Below, piece after piece: positions 28,039 to 35,424 of a DNA stretch of 64,000 nt. Position 1 is the stretch's first letter. The number at the start of each line of letters is the position of its first letter. The stretch is from the NCBI RefSeq assembly GCF_011045115.1, contig NZ_JAAKZG010000010.1, positions 1 to 64,000 on the forward strand, given 5' to 3'. Below the pieces are notes generated by a model that was not told where the DNA came from, made no database searches, and worked only from the letters and a program-made list of their open reading frames with translations. Source of the DNA: Mesorhizobium zhangyense (lineage in GTDB: Bacteria > Pseudomonadota > Alphaproteobacteria > Rhizobiales > Rhizobiaceae). The position numbers and the translations under genes were made by a program.

Positions 28039-28767
28039 CTAAATCTGAATCTCATGTCGTCGCAACCCTTCGGCAACGGCATGGGCCGCGTTTATTACAT
28101 CGAGCTTTTCACGAATGTTGCGCAGATGCGTTTCCACCGTGTACCTGGAGATATTCAGGATGCACGCAATGTCCTCGGCTCCCTTACCGGCCGAGATCCA
28201 TTGAAGAATTTCCCGCTCGCGAGGGGTCAGAACCGGGCGTTGTTCATGGCGAACCAGTTCTTCCAGAACACAGACTTTTCTATAGGCATATCTGCATACC
28301 GCTTCGATGATAGGCAAAGTGGTGCTGGGCAATCCAACGAACTCACCGGCGGCTGTGACAACCGCAGGGCCGAAGTGCCGAGCATGGATCGGGACGCATA
28401 CACCCTCATTCATTCCGAATTCGCGCGCTTCTTCCATTACGAGTAGGCCGCGAGGAGCCATATGTTCGCGTTCAAGCTCGCTCCAGAAAAAGGCACCGCC
28501 GGTACGTCTGCTCTCGCCCGCGCAAGGATCGTGAAAATAATGGCCTTGTTCGCTGTAACGCGCATGCCACTCCTCGGACCAGCCATCGCACAAGATTTGC
28601 CTGTGCCAATGTTGGTCGTCCGGCGCTGGCAGCCCGGTAATAAGACATTGACTAAATCCATACTCTGCCAGACATCTGCGAAGTCCACCGAGTACAGCCT
28701 TGGAAGATTTTGCTCGTTCAATCCTTGAGATCGCGTGGTTGATCTCCGAGATCACACATTCATTCAT
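28039..28767 (-). CDS. LuxR-family quorum-sensing regulator
   Basis: A 242-residue regulator with an N-terminal autoinducer-binding domain (about 20-165; DGWSEEWHARYSEQGHYFHD shows the Trp/Tyr/Asp ligand-pocket pattern, and GMNEGVCVPIHA the conserved Gly region). The C-terminal LuxR helix-turn-helix is LTPREREILQWISAGKGAED and ISRYTVETHLRNIREKLDVI. I chose ATG 28767; a GTG start at 28788 adds seven residues. It directly precedes the synthase gene. A perfect 18-bp palindrome sits 94 bases upstream of its start, matching operators in front of the XRE gene, so the XRE protein probably controls it. Confidence 0.9.
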   Translation of the reverse strand: MNECVISEINHAISRIERAKSSKAVLGGLRRCLAEYGFSQCLITGLPAPDDQHWHRQILCDGWSEEWHARYSEQGHYFHDPCAGESRRTGGAFFWSELEREHMAPRGLLVMEEAREFGMNEGVCVPIHARHFGPAVVTAAGEFVGLPSTTLPIIEAVCRYAYRKVCVLEELVRHEQRPVLTPREREILQWISAGKGAEDIACILNISRYTVETHLRNIREKLDVINAAHAVAEGLRRHEIQI

Positions 28768-28860
28768 GCGAACGCTTCGACGCCCCACAACGCCGCCTCT
28801 ATCCCAATGACGCTAGGGTAACGCGCCAAAGTTTGTCGGCTCAACGTTAGGGGCAAGGAA

Positions 28861-28878
28861 TGTTCACTATAGTGAACA
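28861..28878. promoter_or_regulatory. Perfect 18-bp palindromic operator upstream of luxR
   Basis: TGTTCACTATAGTGAACA is a perfect palindrome lying between the XRE gene and luxR, in the luxR promoter region. The same core occurs twice at 29192-29224 in front of the XRE gene. This is most simply the binding site of the XRE protein. Confidence 0.75.
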
Positions 28879-28944
28879 TGGCTCGATAAACATTTCGTCA
28901 GTATCGTTTTACTGATTTGCCGGCAAATCGCAGGGATCGTTATC

Positions 28945-29172
28945 CTAAGTTTTCGGCTCCGACGCAGGCGGGCGAATTAATTCAGTTGCCTCCACTTCGA
29001 GTGCCTCGGCGAGATCCTCCAGTGTCTCAAGCGTTACATTGCGTCGACCTGCCTCCACACCGCTGATGTAGGCGCGCGAATGACCCGCGAGAAAGGCCAG
29101 CCCTTCCTGAGAGAGCTTCTTATCCCTGCGCAAGCGTTGAACGTTTAGACTCAATCGACCAGCAAGCTTCAT
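28945..29172 (-). CDS. Small XRE-family regulator (probable controller of luxR and of itself)
   Basis: A 75-residue single-domain Cro/C1-type repressor (MKLAGRLSLNVQRLRRDKKL, SQEGLAFLAGHSRAYISGVE, AGRRNVTLETLEDLAEALEV). The frame is open to 29301, but the two palindromic operators at 29192-29224 would then lie inside the gene. ATG 29172 gives the family length and puts them 20-52 bases upstream. Arrangement and size resemble autoregulating controller proteins of restriction-modification systems or plasmids. It lies on the luxR strand, directly upstream of that gene, and divergent from the gene at 29301. Confidence 0.88.
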   Translation of the reverse strand: MKLAGRLSLNVQRLRRDKKLSQEGLAFLAGHSRAYISGVEAGRRNVTLETLEDLAEALEVEATELIRPPASEPKT

Positions 29173-29191
29173 GCATGAAGGATTGCATATT

Positions 29192-29224
29192 TGTTCACTA
29201 TAGTGCGGCACACTATAGTGAACA
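29192..29224. promoter_or_regulatory. Double palindromic operator between the XRE gene and the divergent operon
   Basis: Two copies of the CACTATAGTG core, with outer TGTTCA/TGAACA arms, are arranged as a 33-bp inverted repeat symmetric except at the central bases. Core centres are about 18 bp apart, fitting cooperative binding of two dimers. The site lies directly upstream of the XRE start at 29172 and 77 bases before the divergent ORF at 29301, so it could control both directions. Confidence 0.8.
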
Positions 29225-29300
29225 TTTTGCATTGACAGCGGGCGGCAGGGCTGTTTGAACCATGTGAGATTGAAACTCTTTGACAGCCACAGGAGGAACA

Positions 29301-29423
29301 ATGGGTTACCGTTTTTTCAGGAAATCTGAAATTCCGGTGCTGCTGCTCTTCAAATCAGTTCGAGCGACGGGCCATCAAAATCTGGTCAAAGGGTCGAATT
29401 CCGGTACCGGGGATTTGTCATGA
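29301..29423 (+). CDS. 40-residue small ORF coupled to the threonine-synthase-like gene
   Basis: The frame starts MGYRFFRKSEIPVLLLFKSV after a very strong site (AGGAGGAAC) and ends GSNSGTGDLS; its stop overlaps the next start (ATGA at 29420). It has a basic head, a short hydrophobic middle and a Gly/Ser-rich tail. It may be a leader peptide whose translation drives the downstream gene, a small membrane-associated peptide, or a modified-peptide precursor; the sequence does not decide. I recognise no homologue. Confidence 0.6.
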   Translation: MGYRFFRKSEIPVLLLFKSVRATGHQNLVKGSNSGTGDLS

Positions 29424-30679
29424 CGGTTGCATGCAAGATCGCCGGCTTTTCCTGTATCCGGTGCAGCGCGAACTATTCTGCCGACATCGAGATTGATTCG
29501 AGGGGTTGCCCCGTTTGCCAGCTAAGTGCGCCGGCCAATCTTCAGCCTGTTTACAAAAAATCGCAATCAGCCGGAGAGCCGGATCGGCCCGATCTGCGGA
29601 AATCGCTGTGGCGCCACGCGAACACGCTTCCTTGCGCAGCAGAAGACGCAATTTCGCTGGGGGAGGGTGACACACCGCTACTGAAGGCTGCGACCATAGG
29701 CCAGGCTCTCGGAGTGCCGAACCTGTTCATCAAGGACGAAGGCCGCAATCCGACCTGGTCGCATAAAGATCGTTTCTCGACGGTGGCGGTATCAGTCGCG
29801 CGCAGCCAGGGTGCGCGCGTGATCGCGACAGCCTCGTCCGGCAATGCCGGTGCTTCACTCGCCGCCTATGCTGCACGGGCGGGCCTTGAATGCGTTGTGG
29901 CCACCTTTGCCGGCACTGCCGGGCCTATGCTGTCACAGATACGGAGATATGGTGCGACTGTCCTGCCTCTGGTCAACAAGATGGACAGATGGGCGCTGCT
30001 CGCAGACGCTGCTTCGCGTTTCGGCTGGTTCGTGACGTCGCCATGCCATTCTCCCGTCGTGGGCAGCCATCCGGTGGGCATCGAAGGCTACAAGACGATG
30101 GCCTATGAGATCGTTGAACAATCAAACGGCGAAGTTCCCGACTGGTGTGTCATGCCTGTCTGTTACGGCGACGCACTCGCCGGTGTTTGGCTCGGCTTCA
30201 AGGAATTGTTCGAGGCCAGATACGTCGATCGCCTGCCAAAACTTGTCGCCGCGGAGGTACACGGTTCTCTTTCTGATGCGCTCGCGCGCGGTGTTGACAG
30301 GCTCGATGAGCAGGAGATGCTTTTCGAGACACTCGCGGTATCGATCGGCACGCCACGCAGCACCTATCAGGCGGTCAAGGCGTTGCGTGAATCGTCGGGC
30401 CGGGCAGTCCCGGTTGGCAATGACAGCCTGCTGGATCTTCAGAAGCAGCTAGCGCGACGCGAGGGCATCTTTGCCGAACTCGCGTCTGTGACGCCTCTTG
30501 CGGCAATCCGCGAACTGCGGAAGCAAGGGGTGATCGCCGCGGACGATCGAGTCGTCGCGGTTGTCACGGCGAGCGGCTTGAAAGACCTTGATCGCTCGAC
30601 CGATCCGTCGGAAACACATCAGACATTTCGGACCATCGAAGATGCTTGGCAGTGGCTGGGATCCAGACAGCTCGGGTGA
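29420..30679 (+). CDS. Threonine-synthase-like PLP-dependent enzyme
   Basis: A 419-residue fold-type II PLP enzyme. It has an N-terminal zinc-ribbon (CIRCSANYSADIEIDSRGCP with CPVC), as in archaeal-type threonine synthases. The PLP lysine lies in NPTWSHKDRFSTVAVS near residue 117, the substrate loop is ATASSGNAGASLAAYAARAG, and the phosphate-binding region is CVMPVCYGDALAGVW, which departs from the usual Gly-rich GxGNxG. Classical members convert O-phosphohomoserine to threonine. Here the partner genes suggest a phosphorylated amino acid such as O-phosphothreonine. It is coupled to the 40-codon ORF upstream and convergent with the next gene. Confidence 0.85.
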   Translation: MTVACKIAGFSCIRCSANYSADIEIDSRGCPVCQLSAPANLQPVYKKSQSAGEPDRPDLRKSLWRHANTLPCAAEDAISLGEGDTPLLKAATIGQALGVPNLFIKDEGRNPTWSHKDRFSTVAVSVARSQGARVIATASSGNAGASLAAYAARAGLECVVATFAGTAGPMLSQIRRYGATVLPLVNKMDRWALLADAASRFGWFVTSPCHSPVVGSHPVGIEGYKTMAYEIVEQSNGEVPDWCVMPVCYGDALAGVWLGFKELFEARYVDRLPKLVAAEVHGSLSDALARGVDRLDEQEMLFETLAVSIGTPRSTYQAVKALRESSGRAVPVGNDSLLDLQKQLARREGIFAELASVTPLAAIRELRKQGVIAADDRVVAVVTASGLKDLDRSTDPSETHQTFRTIEDAWQWLGSRQLG

Positions 30680-30726
30680 CACCCTCCTCCCGTTGAGACG
30701 ATCGCAAGGTTCGCTCAGAGGCCGAG

Positions 30727-31752
30727 CTATTGAGACAAAAGAACATCGTCCAGCCGCCGCCGCGCCCAGGGAAAGTGCGTCCAGTCTGATTCTTTGGCAG
30801 GTCTTATGCGGGAAAGCGTTTCCGGTTCTGTCGGATGCTTGCACGGCCAGCCCGGCAAGTCAGCCAGCCACGCCTCGTTGTAGATCGTATCGGCATGACG
30901 ATGCCCTTCGTCGGGCATGATTACAGCGACCGTTGCGCCATCATGCTTGCTGGCGACCCATTTCGCCACAAGTGCGGCCGCTCCACTGGTCGGGCCCATG
31001 AACACTCCTTCGTCGCGAAATAGGGCATGCGCTGATTGATACGCCGGATAGGCGCCAACCCAGTGGATCTCATCGACGAGTTCATGGCGAACATTGCCGG
31101 GCAAGACGCTGTTGCCGAGCCCACGCAGCATCCGTTTGCCGACCGGTTGGCCAAACAGCATGCTGCGATGGGTGTCGACGGCAAAAATCTTCAAGTCGGG
31201 AAATATCTGGCGCAGAAATGTTCCCGTGCCGCACAGTGAGCCGCCGGTTCCGACGCAACCAACCAGGAAGTCTATCTGACCGACGTTTCGAACAAGAATG
31301 TCGACCAGGTTGGCATAGGCAAGCCAGTTGCCGGCGCTGTCATACTGCCGCGTCCAAAAACTTTCGGGATTTTCTTTCAACGTGTTGTTCAAAAATTTCA
31401 GCCGACCTGTCTGATTGCCGTCGCCCAAAGGATCGTCAATCGCGACCACGGTGGCATCGAGGCGCTCAAGCCTTGCCTGATATTTCCTGTCGATCAGGCT
31501 AGAGGCGGTGACGAGTGTGAGCGGGTAGCTGCGCGCAGCCGCAAGCAGCGCGACAGCCATACCGAATGTACCCGATGTCGTTTCGACAATATGTGCGCCT
31601 GGCTTCAGCTCCCCGGAAGCTTCAGCCCGATCAAGAATAAAACGCGCGGGCATCAGCTTCATCAGCGGGAATGCAGCCGCCACAAGATTAGGTGCGAGCC
31701 TTGCAAGGCGAGGCGTTTCAAGAGCGCGGAAATAATCGGCGTCAAGTTTCAT
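30727..31752 (-). CDS. Cysteine-synthase-like PLP-dependent enzyme
   Basis: A 341-residue fold-type II PLP enzyme related to cysteine synthase, cystathionine beta-synthase and SbnA. The likely PLP lysine is K32 in AAAFPLMKLMPARFILDRAE, where the usual GSVKDR text is replaced. The substrate loop is VETTSGTFGMAVALLA and the phosphate loop is GCVGTGGSLCGTGTF. Such enzymes perform beta-replacement on O-activated serine or threonine. The start ATG overlaps the kinase stop by 11 bases, so both are made together. A homologue pair may be y4xP/y4xO of the rhizobial plasmid pNGR234a (from memory, unverified). The substrate is unknown; phosphothreonine is my inference. Confidence 0.85.
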   Translation of the reverse strand: MKLDADYFRALETPRLARLAPNLVAAAFPLMKLMPARFILDRAEASGELKPGAHIVETTSGTFGMAVALLAAARSYPLTLVTASSLIDRKYQARLERLDATVVAIDDPLGDGNQTGRLKFLNNTLKENPESFWTRQYDSAGNWLAYANLVDILVRNVGQIDFLVGCVGTGGSLCGTGTFLRQIFPDLKIFAVDTHRSMLFGQPVGKRMLRGLGNSVLPGNVRHELVDEIHWVGAYPAYQSAHALFRDEGVFMGPTSGAAALVAKWVASKHDGATVAVIMPDEGHRHADTIYNEAWLADLPGWPCKHPTEPETLSRIRPAKESDWTHFPWARRRLDDVLLSQ

Positions 31753-32713
31753 TTTCCAACGCCTCCTCCGTATTGACCGAATGGATCTCGACGTCCTTAA
31801 ACCCGGCATCGCGTATGGTTTGGGCAAGGTCGAGCGCTTTCGTCCAGGCGTCTCTTTGTGCCGCGTCCAATAGAACGCCGACCAATGAACCGCTGTGGGC
31901 GACCTGGACGCCACAGGCGTGATGTTGCCGGGCGATCTGGAGGGCAACATCCAAACGCGACTTGGGCAAATGACGCAGGCTGATTTGAGCGCTTACCGTC
32001 GCGACGCGTCCCAGCAAATAAGGATCCTGAAACCTGATTGACCGCGAGGCCAGCCCTCGCAAAATACGAAACAGCTGGATCTCCTCGCTGCCGTAGCGTG
32101 CCGGCTGCAGCCCCAATGTGTCGATCGGCGTGCCATTGTGTGCCTTGAACCCAACCACGAGGAGCGGTGGCAATGCGCCACCGAAATGCTCGATGACTAC
32201 GCCTTCGCGGTGCGCAAATAGTACGGCCTGGTCTTCATAGGGAATGGCATCACTTGCGCCTTCCGCCGCCACCGCAAGCCGGCAGATACTGGATCGGCGC
32301 AGCTTGACATCATGTGCGTCGGCCACAGCTCGGATCGACGAAACCACGTCGGCTGTGGAAGACCCATAACCATGACCGACCGGAATGGCACTCTTGATGA
32401 CAAGATCGCCTCCGGTGTGAGAGCGATCGATGTGCTCCAGGGTCAAACGGGCTGCTGTTTCCGCCTTTGTTCTATCGGGGGGCAACGCCTTGATGCGGGC
32501 CGTTTCCGTTATCTTGAACGTCGCAACCGACCGGATACGATCGAGCGGAAGTGTCATCAATCCCCGATGCAGGCGTCCGGCATCGTCTTCGAACACACCC
32601 TGGAGCAGCTCACCATGGTGGGCAATCGCATGACCTTTACCTGCCCTGAAGGCGGGCTTTCTGGTAGCCACGGTGCTGTCGAGATTTCCGGTTTCTACCA
32701 TGCCGATCCTCAT
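31742..32713 (-). CDS. GHMP-family kinase, PduX-like (putative L-threonine kinase)
   Basis: A 323-residue small-molecule kinase of the GHMP family. The closest style is PduX, which phosphorylates free L-threonine: the early GELLQG (residues 34-39) corresponds to CGELIQG in PduX, the ATP loop is IPVGHGYGSSTADVVSS (110-126), and AAEGASDAIPYEDQAVLFAH and GGALPPLLVVGF follow in the same order. PduX serves cobalamin assembly, but no cobalamin genes are here. Coupling to a cysteine-synthase-like gene suggests that its phosphorylated product is the next enzyme's substrate. A start at 32701 is also possible. Confidence 0.82.
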   Translation of the reverse strand: MRIGMVETGNLDSTVATRKPAFRAGKGHAIAHHGELLQGVFEDDAGRLHRGLMTLPLDRIRSVATFKITETARIKALPPDRTKAETAARLTLEHIDRSHTGGDLVIKSAIPVGHGYGSSTADVVSSIRAVADAHDVKLRRSSICRLAVAAEGASDAIPYEDQAVLFAHREGVVIEHFGGALPPLLVVGFKAHNGTPIDTLGLQPARYGSEEIQLFRILRGLASRSIRFQDPYLLGRVATVSAQISLRHLPKSRLDVALQIARQHHACGVQVAHSGSLVGVLLDAAQRDAWTKALDLAQTIRDAGFKDVEIHSVNTEEALENET

Positions 32714-32858
32714 CTCAATCTTGCTGACAAGCTCGAGAGCGTGAACCGAACGGCTAGGGCCGTCACTCGCTGCATTCAGGTATTGACTGGTTGATTGGCG
32801 ATCGAACCACGTCTGCGCACTTGGATGCGCTGATCAGCCAAACCTGCGGCATGCCGCG

Positions 32859-33803
32859 TTAGGACTGACCGGCAACCCTGAGCATGGCGTAGCAATTCTC
32901 TCCGCCAGCAGAGACTTGTTCATAGGATTTTCGCGCCTGCACAAGCCATTCGCGGTGTGAATCGTATCTGGTCTCGATCGCAGGAATCGGTTTCAGTGAG
33001 AGGAATTTGGGGCCCTGGCTCAAGAACCAGCAGGCGCGCCCGACGAGACGCCGACTCCGGTCGCGGAGCCAGGCGTAATCCCACAGCACATCCAGCACTT
33101 CACGCTTGAGGTTGCTGGCAACAGCCGGGTCGGATACCCCCTCGTCTGGTTTGCGAGCGCCAAGCGCCGCCCGCAGATCGCCGTAGTCCTGACGAAGCTG
33201 CTCCGCCGCGTAGCCGAGGTCTGCCTCATCCTTGACCATGCCGAACCAGAGACTAGGATCGATCTGGTTCACCAACGGCGACGATTGAAAATCGCCCGAG
33301 AACTGCATGGCACCAAAATCCTCGAGATCAATCTCGCGCTGAAGCAGCTCTATCGCGTCGACCTGCTTAGCGAGATCCGGGCCGGCTGCCGATAAGGCTC
33401 CGTTCGACCCACCGTCAGCGGGGTCGATATAGGCACCGCCATCGTCGAGCACCGGGTCGATCTCGGCTACGAATTCAAGCAGCGGCGCCGCCCGGCTCAG
33501 CCTTACACCGAGTTTCGCCAAAAGCTCTTGCATTTGAGCTTCCTGCCTTTGGCGCTCCAGGTAGCTTTGCTGAAAGAAGAATATGAATAGCGAAACGGCG
33601 ATACCGAAGAGGATTACGCCAAGCTGCGAAAATGTATTGCGATAATATTCGAGCTGCTTTTCCTTGTGACGCTCATCGCGCTGTGTGTAGTGAGCGACCT
33701 GATTGTTTATGAAGACCGATACAATCAGCAGCAACGCGCCGAGCAGTCCGAGCATGACGATCAGGATATGGCCGCCGCCGAACATTGATTCGAACACCAT
33801 CAT
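32859..33803 (-). CDS. Two-TM membrane protein of unknown function, copy 2
   Basis: This 314-residue protein is almost the same as the one at 7796-8737 over its whole length, including both membrane helices (GGGHILIVMLGLLGALLLIV and LGVILFGIAVSLFIFFFQQ) and the C-terminal VSAGGENCYAMLRVA. Differences cluster in a linker (DGGAYIDPADGGSNGALSA). Intact frames with mostly conservative changes suggest both copies are maintained. The flanking small genes of copy 1 are not repeated here. Confidence 0.82.
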   Translation of the reverse strand: MMVFESMFGGGHILIVMLGLLGALLLIVSVFINNQVAHYTQRDERHKEKQLEYYRNTFSQLGVILFGIAVSLFIFFFQQSYLERQRQEAQMQELLAKLGVRLSRAAPLLEFVAEIDPVLDDGGAYIDPADGGSNGALSAAGPDLAKQVDAIELLQREIDLEDFGAMQFSGDFQSSPLVNQIDPSLWFGMVKDEADLGYAAEQLRQDYGDLRAALGARKPDEGVSDPAVASNLKREVLDVLWDYAWLRDRSRRLVGRACWFLSQGPKFLSLKPIPAIETRYDSHREWLVQARKSYEQVSAGGENCYAMLRVAGQS

Positions 33804-34069
33804 CCCGTTCCCGCTTCACAATGCTCGCCAAGGTCATAGGCTCAACGCCCTGAGACTCTCTTTGAGCTGTTCGACAAAACAGAGAATACCATCAAGTTTA
33901 TCGCGGGACGCCTTCTTTATCGCCTAACTGACGCGTCACCCAATTCTTCGAGAGGTTTTCGACCGTCAATGATCCATATTCAATTCGGGCGAGCACATGC
34001 CTCGCGGTTGCGTGACTTTCTGAAATCACCTACGCCAACGTTGGCGGATCATTACCAGAGGAGAAGACT

Positions 34070-34519
34070 ATGTCGGAGATCGAAGATCAGACAGAACCGA
34101 ACCTGCGGCTGACGGCGCATATCGTTTCCGCTTACGTTTCAAACAATCCAGTCCCAAGAGGCGAGCTTGCCGGTTTGATCGGACGCGTAAACGCCTCCAT
34201 TCAACAAGTGTCTAAGTCTGGTATCGGCACGCGATCGGAAACCCTGATCCCGGCCGTACCAATCAGGAAATCCGTGACACCCGATTTCATCATTTCGCTT
34301 GAGGACGGAAAGAAGTTCAAATCGCTCAAGCGTCATCTCAACACGCATTATGGGATGACCCCAGACGACTATCGTGCCAAATGGGGGCTTCCAGCCGACT
34401 ATCCCATGGTTGCTCCGAATTACACCGCGGCCAGATCCCAAATGGCGAAGAAGATGGGATTGGGCCGCAAGTCGAAGTTGGCCAAAGCGCCAAGCTCGAC
34501 GAGCAAGAACGCCCGATAG
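34070..34519 (+). CDS. MucR/Ros-family transcriptional regulator lacking a zinc cysteine
   Basis: A 149-residue regulator of the Ros/MucR family, which controls exopolysaccharide, virulence or symbiosis genes in alphaproteobacteria. The DNA-binding region is clear (PAVPIRKSVTPDFIISLEDG, KKFKSLKRHLNTHYGMTPDD, YRAKWGLPADYPMVAPNY). In the zinc-binding pattern the first Cys is replaced by Ser (FIISLEDG instead of FIICLEDG), while the His residues of RHLNTHY remain. Ros-like proteins without a structural zinc are known from Mesorhizobium, so it may still fold. The basic tail (GLGRKSKLAKAPSSTSKN) is normal. Confidence 0.92.
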   Translation: MSEIEDQTEPNLRLTAHIVSAYVSNNPVPRGELAGLIGRVNASIQQVSKSGIGTRSETLIPAVPIRKSVTPDFIISLEDGKKFKSLKRHLNTHYGMTPDDYRAKWGLPADYPMVAPNYTAARSQMAKKMGLGRKSKLAKAPSSTSKNAR

Positions 34520-34654
34520 ATGACGATTGGGGCATCGGGAATAAAGACCGATCGGCCCAGCCTGACTGACGCTATCCGCTATGCGCGTGACGGCAACACA
34601 CTCACGGTCTGGAAGCTCACCCGTCTCGGCGCTCAGGGCAGGAAAAATCAATGA
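34520..34654 (+). pseudogene. Serine-recombinase (resolvase) remnant
   Basis: The 44 codons contain SGIKTDRPSLTDAIRYARDG and NTLTVWKLTRLG, matching the resolvase/invertase catalytic-domain text DRP-L-x-x-A-L-x-x-x-R-x-GD-T-L-V-V-WKLDRLGRS. The catalytic serine end and the DNA-binding domain are missing, so it is a fragment. It fills the gap between the MucR gene and the next gene, and its stop overlaps that gene's start (ATGA). Confidence 0.75.
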
Positions 34655-35115
34655 ATAGTCCACAGCACCCGCGTCACTCGGATGCTCTGCCTATCAGTGC
34701 GTTTACGCCTTCGGAAGTCGCATCAGATCTTTCATGGGCACCGGATATGGCCGCCTTTGACGAGCCTCCTCTGACCGCAAAAGCTTATGTGCAGGCCTAT
34801 CTGGCCGACCCCACTACATGGTGGTGGTCGACGAACGACTATTCATCAAGTGAGGCGGACGTCGTATTGAAAAGGGTGCTCGCCATCGCCGCGGAAGCCC
34901 AATTGCCTGATCACGAGGAGGCGCTTGGTCAGGTAGGTGTCGGTCCCCTAGAAAATATGATGTCCGACACTTTGCTCGACCTTTTAGGAGCCTGGATGCC
35001 ATTCACGCCCGCAATGCGCTACGCTCTTAGCAGCGTGCGGATGGAATTCGAATCGCCAGCTTTGCAACGACGACTGTCAGCGATGATCGCAGGGTCGCTA
35101 CGCAATAGTCGATGA
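34651..35115 (+). CDS. Hypothetical protein (DUF6869-like)
   Basis: A 154-residue acidic soluble protein. The middle reads DPTTWWWSTNDYSSSEADVV and LGQVGVGPLENMMSDTLLDL; the GPLE(D/N) pattern reminds me of the uncharacterised DUF6869 family, but I cannot verify this. The tail has a helical segment (ALSSVRMEFESPALQRRLSA). Its start overlaps the resolvase remnant. No function can be assigned. Confidence 0.6.
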   Translation: MNSPQHPRHSDALPISAFTPSEVASDLSWAPDMAAFDEPPLTAKAYVQAYLADPTTWWWSTNDYSSSEADVVLKRVLAIAAEAQLPDHEEALGQVGVGPLENMMSDTLLDLLGAWMPFTPAMRYALSSVRMEFESPALQRRLSAMIAGSLRNSR

Positions 35116-35424
35116 TACCTCCATACAGTTCACAGTTGGCTCCCGAACATTAAACGGGTGCAGACATCCGGCCAATTTTGCCGAAAGATTTCCCTGACAG
35201 CCGAACGGGCTTTTGTCCGAAATGGAGAGGTGCCCGACTTCAAGCCATGGGGATTTCCGGCCGGAGACATGGGGCGGTCACTGAGCCATCACTTTTATGT
35301 CGTAACGCCAGCTTTGGGCTTTTGCGCCCTGCCCCTTCGCCGCTTGATTTCGGAAGGATCCGATTGATGCGCGAGCGTCTCGGGACTATTGTATCCAGAC
35401 TGCGTTGCCGTCGTGGTGCCAGCA
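35116..35424. other. Spacer upstream of the phytochelatin-synthase-like gene
   Basis: No supported gene in about 300 bases. It is expected to contain the promoter of the downstream gene; I see no clear operator. Confidence 0.3.
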
